A stretch of DNA of 10,752 bases, taken from Thiotrichaceae bacterium UBA7359 (lineage in GTDB: Bacteria > Pseudomonadota > Gammaproteobacteria > Eutrophobiales > Eutrophobiaceae). This document shows, one piece after another, positions 7,339 through 10,752 of the stretch. The stretch spans positions 1 through 10,752 of the forward strand of contig CAJJDJ010000127.1 in the NCBI GenBank assembly GCA_905182825.1. Direction: 5' to 3'. How positions within the stretch are numbered: the first letter of the stretch is position 1; every line of letters begins with the position of its first letter. The notes under the pieces are model-generated. The model was not told where the DNA came from. It made no database searches and worked only from the letters and a program-made list of their open reading frames with translations. Made by a program: the position numbers and the translations under genes.

Positions 7339-7367
7339 TTGTTCAGTTGCATTATATGATTTATATT
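7339..7367 (+). promoter_or_regulatory. Candidate sigma-70 promoter for hemA-prfA-prmC
   Basis: TTGTTC (7339-7344) and TATATT (7362-7367) are separated by exactly 17 bases; the -10 matches five of six consensus bases and the -35 three. A start near 7374 would give a leader of about 97 bases before the hemA ATG. Other weak AT-rich -10-like boxes lie closer to hemA, so the true start is uncertain. Confidence 0.35.
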
Positions 7368-7377
7368 TAATGTATTA

Positions 7378-7391
7378 GTCATCAGGATCAA
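7378..7391. promoter_or_regulatory. Partial Anr/FNR-type palindrome upstream of hemA
   Basis: GTCATCAGGATCAA reads TTGATCCTGATGAC on the other strand and fits the FNR/Anr pattern TTGAT-N4-ATCAA at eight of ten defined positions: one half-site is perfect and the other has two mismatches. hemA of P. aeruginosa is known to be controlled by Anr/Dnr, which gives the match some meaning. Its position downstream of the best promoter candidate argues against simple activation from that promoter. Confidence 0.22.
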
Positions 7392-7470
7392 TATTTAACC
7401 TAATTTTGCTTGTGTTCAACCAAACCATGGCACAGTATTTTCATATAGATATTATACAATTACAATTACC

Positions 7471-8751
7471 ATGACACTTATTGCCTACGGAATTAACCAT
7501 TCGACAGCCCCGATTGAAATTCGGGAGAAGGTCAGCTTTGGTAATGATATCGTCACTGATGCCTTGAGTGAATTGAAGCACCAAAACGGAATACATGAAG
7601 CCGCTATCCTCTCCACCTGTAATCGTACTGAGATTTATTGCAGTGTAGATCAGCAGAACAATCATAGACCAGTGGAGTGGCTACATGATTTTCATGGTAT
7701 GAAGCAAGATCAACTGCAGCCATTTTTGTATAAATATCCTGACCAAAATGCTGTACGTCATGTCCTACGTGTGGCTAGCGGGCTTGATTCAATGATTCTG
7801 GGTGAGCCACAGGTTTTAGGACAATTGAAAGACGCTTATCATAAAGCAATTAGTGCTGGCAGCATTGGCGTCCAGTTAAATCGATTATTTCAACATTCAT
7901 TTCATGTTGCCAAGGAAGTCCGAAGTAATACCGCTATCGGAAATCATCCTATTTCTGTAGCTTATGCCGCAGTTCGACTAGCACAACAAATTTTTGGAGA
8001 CTTGAAAAATCAAACAGCATTATTGATTGGTGCCGGTGAAACTATTGGACTTGCTGCTAAACATCTGCATGAAAATGGTTTAAGTCGCATGATTATAGCC
8101 AACAGAACATTAGAGCGTTCACAACGCTTGGCACATCAATTCTCAGGGTACGCCATCCAGATTGATGATATAGCGTCTCACTTAGCGGAAGCTGATATCG
8201 TTATTTCATCGACGGCTAGTGTAGTGCCGATACTCGGCAAGCATACAGTTGAGAACGCAATAAAAGCCAGAAAGCATAAGCCTATGTTCATGGTTGATAT
8301 CGCTATCCCCCGTGATATTGAAGTTGAGATCGGAGATATGGATGATGTTTATCTATATAGTGTCGACGACCTTAAAGACATTGTTCAAGACAATTTGAAG
8401 AATCGTCAGAATGCGGCGAAACAAGCAGAGAAAATTATTGATATTCAAGCACAAGGATTTATGGATTGGGTGAGTTCTCTTAATGCCGTTTCAACAATCA
8501 AGGCGTTACGCGGACAAGCTGAACAGATTCAAGAAGAAGTAATCAAAAAAGCACTAACAAAATTGAGGAATGGCGCTGATTCAGAAACCATCTTGTTAGA
8601 AACTGCACGCAATCTTACCAATAAATTAATTCATATTCCCAGTTCAACATTAAGAAATGCAAGCGCTGAGAATAGGGTTGATTTACTTCAAGCTGCCGAA
8701 GAGTTATTTAGTCTTAGAGAATACTTCGAATATAAAAATAAAAAACAGTAG
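7471..8751 (+). CDS. hemA: Glutamyl-tRNA reductase
   Basis: HemA reduces glutamyl-tRNA(Glu) with NADPH to glutamate-1-semialdehyde, the first committed and regulated step of C5-pathway tetrapyrrole (heme, siroheme) synthesis. The 426-residue protein has the N-terminal catalytic domain beginning MTLIAYGINHSTAPIEIRE and the catalytic Cys50 in STCNRTE. His97 lies in the conserved stretch leading to GLDSMILGEPQVLGQ (104-118). The NADPH-binding Rossmann domain has GAGETI (187-192), and a helical dimerisation domain with a conserved Arg/Asn-rich end closes the protein. The N-terminus matches E. coli HemA, supporting the ATG at 7471, although no Shine-Dalgarno precedes it. It leads the prfA-prmC operon, the same order as in E. 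coli and Pseudomonas. Confidence 0.98.
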   Translation: MTLIAYGINHSTAPIEIREKVSFGNDIVTDALSELKHQNGIHEAAILSTCNRTEIYCSVDQQNNHRPVEWLHDFHGMKQDQLQPFLYKYPDQNAVRHVLRVASGLDSMILGEPQVLGQLKDAYHKAISAGSIGVQLNRLFQHSFHVAKEVRSNTAIGNHPISVAYAAVRLAQQIFGDLKNQTALLIGAGETIGLAAKHLHENGLSRMIIANRTLERSQRLAHQFSGYAIQIDDIASHLAEADIVISSTASVVPILGKHTVENAIKARKHKPMFMVDIAIPRDIEVEIGDMDDVYLYSVDDLKDIVQDNLKNRQNAAKQAEKIIDIQAQGFMDWVSSLNAVSTIKALRGQAEQIQEEVIKKALTKLRNGADSETILLETARNLTNKLIHIPSSTLRNASAENRVDLLQAAEELFSLREYFEYKNKKQ

Positions 8752-8820
8752 GTTTCAGAGTTACTGATAACTGAATCGCCTATTCAGGCATAATCTAAAA
8801 TATTTTTATTAGAAATAATT
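8752..8820 (+). promoter_or_regulatory. hemA-prfA spacer with alternative small hairpins
   Basis: The 69-base spacer contains CTGAAT (8771-8776) paired perfectly with ATTCAG (8782-8787) around a five-base loop. The same CTGAA can instead pair with TTCAG at 8754-8758, and AGTTA (8759-8763) can pair with TAACT (8768-8772). The structures exclude one another. No U-run follows, so this is not an intrinsic terminator. No Shine-Dalgarno is visible before prfA. Confidence 0.3.
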
Positions 8821-9903
8821 ATGAAAGAGTCATTACATTTAAAACTTGAAAAATTATTAGATCGAAAGGAAGAGTTAGATGGTTTACTTTCTGATCCAGA
8901 TGTAATTAATAACCAAAATAAATTTCGTGAACTGTCACAAGAGTATTCTGAAGTTCGTCCTATCGTCAGTTGTTTTATTGATTACCAACAAACCATTGAA
9001 GAGATCGAGCATACAAAAGAAATGTCAAACGATAGTGATAAGGAAATGCGTGATCTAGCAGCAGAAGAATTTAAAGAAGCTGAAGCGACACATGAACGAC
9101 TCGAGGCTAAACTTCAGTTATTACTACTACCAAAAGATCCTGCAGATAATAGTAATATATTTCTTGAAGTACGAGCTGGCACCGGTGGTGAAGAAGCAGC
9201 ATTGTTTGCTGGCGATTTAATGCGCATGTACTCGCGTTATGCAGAATTTAGAGGCTGGACAATAGAACATATCAGCTCAGCCGAAAGTGATCTGGAGGGT
9301 TATAAAGAAGTCATCATGCGAATTATTGGTGAAGGCGCTTATTCAAGGTTAAAATTTGAATCAGGTGCACATCGTGTTCAACGTGTACCTAAAACAGAAT
9401 CACAAGGACGTATACATACTTCAGCATGTACAGTTGCTGTCTTACCTGAAATAGATGAAGTTAGTGAAATAAATATTAATACTACGGATCTTCGTATTGA
9501 TACCTTTCGTGCATCTGGCGCTGGTGGACAACATGTGAATAAGACTGATTCTGCAATTCGTATTACCCATATACCTACCAATACAGTTATTGAATGTCAG
9601 GATGAACGCTCGCAACATAAAAATAAAGCGCGCGCGATGTCTTTATTGCAGGCTAAACTACTCAGCCGCGAACGTGATAAGCAACAAAGTGAAGAAGCTG
9701 AAAACAGACGCCACTTGGTAGGTAGCGGTGACCGATCCGAACGTATCCGTACTTATAATTTTCCTCAAGGCCGCGTCACAGACCATCGTATAAACTTAAC
9801 GCTCTATCGCCTCGACGAATTCCTAGAGGGGAATGCAGATATGATTATTGACCCCTTAATTAGTGAATATCAGGCAGACCTACTCGCATCGATTAATGAC
9901 TGA
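8821..9903 (+). CDS. prfA: Peptide chain release factor 1
   Basis: RF1 recognises UAA and UAG in the ribosomal A site and triggers peptidyl-tRNA hydrolysis. The 360-residue length matches E. coli RF1. A coiled-coil N-terminal domain (about 1-100) is followed by the GTGGEEAALFA region (120-130), the stop-codon-reading tripeptide PxT as PKT (190-192) where E. coli has PAT, then RIHTSAC. GGQ lies at 235-237 within SGAGGQHVNKTDSA. PxT rather than SPF separates it from RF2. Gln237 is the residue methylated by PrmC, encoded next. The ATG is 69 bases after hemA, without a recognisable Shine-Dalgarno. The gene itself ends in TGA, which RF1 does not read. Confidence 0.98.
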   Translation: MKESLHLKLEKLLDRKEELDGLLSDPDVINNQNKFRELSQEYSEVRPIVSCFIDYQQTIEEIEHTKEMSNDSDKEMRDLAAEEFKEAEATHERLEAKLQLLLLPKDPADNSNIFLEVRAGTGGEEAALFAGDLMRMYSRYAEFRGWTIEHISSAESDLEGYKEVIMRIIGEGAYSRLKFESGAHRVQRVPKTESQGRIHTSACTVAVLPEIDEVSEININTTDLRIDTFRASGAGGQHVNKTDSAIRITHIPTNTVIECQDERSQHKNKARAMSLLQAKLLSRERDKQQSEEAENRRHLVGSGDRSERIRTYNFPQGRVTDHRINLTLYRLDEFLEGNADMIIDPLISEYQADLLASIND

Positions 9904-9913
9904 CTAAAATCTT

Positions 9914-10750
9914 ATGCTAATAGCAGATGCTATAAACTATGCACAACAGCAATTCATAAAATCTGACAGTGCAAGACTAGATGCAGATGTTTTACTTTGT
10001 TCAGTTTTAAAATGTGAACGTATCTATCTTTATACATATCCTGAAAAAAAATTATCTAATACCTCCTTAAGTTCATTCAACAAATTAATCACACTACGAA
10101 TAAAAGGTTACCCTATTGCGCATTTGATCCAGAAAAAAGAATTCTGGTCCTTAAATTTAAAGGTTACCACTGATACACTTATCCCGCGTCCTGAAACAGA
10201 AATTCTTGTTGAAGCAGCATTAGATATAGTTCCCAAAGAACATCCACTTTCTATCCTTGAATTAGGTACTGGTACAGGAGCTATTAGTATCGCTATTGCG
10301 TCCGATCGTCATTTAGCAAAGATTACAGCAACTGACATTAAAAAAGCTGCACTAGAAGTTGCCATAGCAAATGCTAAATCGCATCAATTAAATAATATTA
10401 CTTTTAAAATCGCAAATTGGTTTGATATAAAAGACATCAATACATACGACTTAATAATCAGCAATCCACCCTACATTTGTATTGATGACCCTCATCTCAA
10501 AAAAGGTGATATTCGTTTTGAACCAGAATCAGCATTGATATCAGGAAAACAAGGCCTAGATGATTTGCATATAATAATTATTGGTGCAAAAGATTATCTT
10601 AATAAGAATGGCTGGTTATTGCTTGAACATGGCCACCAGCAAGGAAAAGTAATAAGACAGCTTCTAAAAGATAATAATTACAGTACTATTTCAACATTAA
10701 AGGACTATAGTAATTTAGATAGAGTCAGTATCGGGCAATGGACATCATGA
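9914..10750 (+). CDS. prmC: Release factor glutamine N5-methyltransferase
   Basis: PrmC (HemK) uses S-adenosylmethionine to methylate the side-chain amide of the GGQ glutamine in RF1 and RF2, raising termination efficiency. The 278-residue protein matches the usual length. It has a helical N-terminal substrate domain, the signature IPRPETEILVE (90-100), SAM motif I ELGTGTGAI (116-124), the catalytic NPPY (184-187) and the trailing RFEPESALISGKQGLDD typical of the family. The ATG lies ten bases after the prfA stop with no Shine-Dalgarno. prfA-prmC pairing puts the enzyme beside its substrate. The TGA stop (10748-10750) overlaps an ATG that may open the next operon gene. Confidence 0.97.
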   Translation: MLIADAINYAQQQFIKSDSARLDADVLLCSVLKCERIYLYTYPEKKLSNTSLSSFNKLITLRIKGYPIAHLIQKKEFWSLNLKVTTDTLIPRPETEILVEAALDIVPKEHPLSILELGTGTGAISIAIASDRHLAKITATDIKKAALEVAIANAKSHQLNNITFKIANWFDIKDINTYDLIISNPPYICIDDPHLKKGDIRFEPESALISGKQGLDDLHIIIIGAKDYLNKNGWLLLEHGHQQGKVIRQLLKDNNYSTISTLKDYSNLDRVSIGQWTS

Positions 10751-10752
10751 AA
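10747..10752 (+). CDS. Possible start of the next operon gene (ATGA overlap with prmC)
   Basis: ATG at 10747-10749 overlaps the prmC stop as ATGA and is followed by one Lys codon before the window ends. Four-base ATGA overlaps are typical of coupled operon genes, and prmC is often followed by a further gene such as moeB. With two codons visible, neither reality nor identity can be shown. Confidence 0.25.

Larger units (their letters stand above)
7213..7470. promoter_or_regulatory. Divergent intergenic region between lbcA and hemA
   Basis: This is 258 bases of very AT-rich DNA between divergent genes, with no plausible gene. It must hold start signals for both directions. I see a candidate promoter for each side, listed separately. 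I also see spaced ATCAAT (7295-7300) and ATTGAT (7318-7323), an inverted pair with centres 23 bases apart, and a partial Anr/FNR-like palindrome at 7378-7391. Confidence 0.6.

Noticed and set aside
7441..7665. Minus-strand open frame of 74 codons upstream of and inside hemA
   Set aside because: It is mostly antisense to the conserved N-terminus of hemA, including the catalytic Cys motif; it is a shadow frame in AT-rich DNA.
1..10752. A new defence, biosynthetic or mobile system
   Set aside because: Every substantial frame belongs to a known housekeeping family in a conserved order; no unexplained gene or repeat array remains.

Overview
The window looks like a chromosomal housekeeping region of an AT-rich gammaproteobacterium (GC roughly 38-40% by eye). 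The evidence is the gene order hemA-prfA-prmC running divergently from a TPR lipoprotein gene followed by lolB-ispE-tRNA-Gln-prs-rplY-pth-ychF. This order is known from Pseudomonas (PA4663-PA4673 region) and relatives. lolB, the long bL25 with a CTC domain, and a GluTR-based C5 pathway fit Gammaproteobacteria. The sequence gives no safe genus.

Layout. Positions 3-149 (+) hold the last 48 codons of a gene that starts outside the window, probably a beta-propeller protein. It converges on the ychF end of the minus-strand cluster, with an AT-rich gap (150-384) that holds a strong 16-bp hairpin. From 385 to 7212 everything is on the minus strand. In transcription order it is an LbcA-like TPR lipoprotein, LolB (lipoprotein insertion into the outer membrane), IspE (isoprenoid precursors), tRNA-Gln(TTG), Prs (PRPP synthase), ribosomal protein bL25, Pth (peptidyl-tRNA hydrolase) and YchF (ribosome-associated ATPase). 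The genes overlap or sit within 150 bases of each other, so one long transcription unit is plausible, with internal processing at the tRNA. Positions 7213-7470 form a divergent promoter region. From 7471 the plus strand carries hemA (first committed step of tetrapyrrole synthesis), prfA (release factor 1) and prmC (methylates the GGQ glutamine of release factors). An ATG overlapping the prmC stop suggests that the operon continues.

The genes serve translation (tRNA-Gln, bL25, Pth, YchF, RF1, PrmC), envelope biogenesis (LbcA-like, LolB, with IspE feeding undecaprenyl and quinone synthesis), nucleotide precursors (Prs) and tetrapyrroles (HemA). All coding regions look intact. I see no mobile element, CRISPR array, toxin-antitoxin pair or phage gene, and nothing that amounts to a new system. 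The points worth a second look are small: an rplY leader with a Shine-Dalgarno-sequestering hairpin, a tRNA embedded in the mRNA operon, possible Anr/FNR-like half-sites before hemA, competing hairpins before prfA, and a general scarcity of Shine-Dalgarno sequences.
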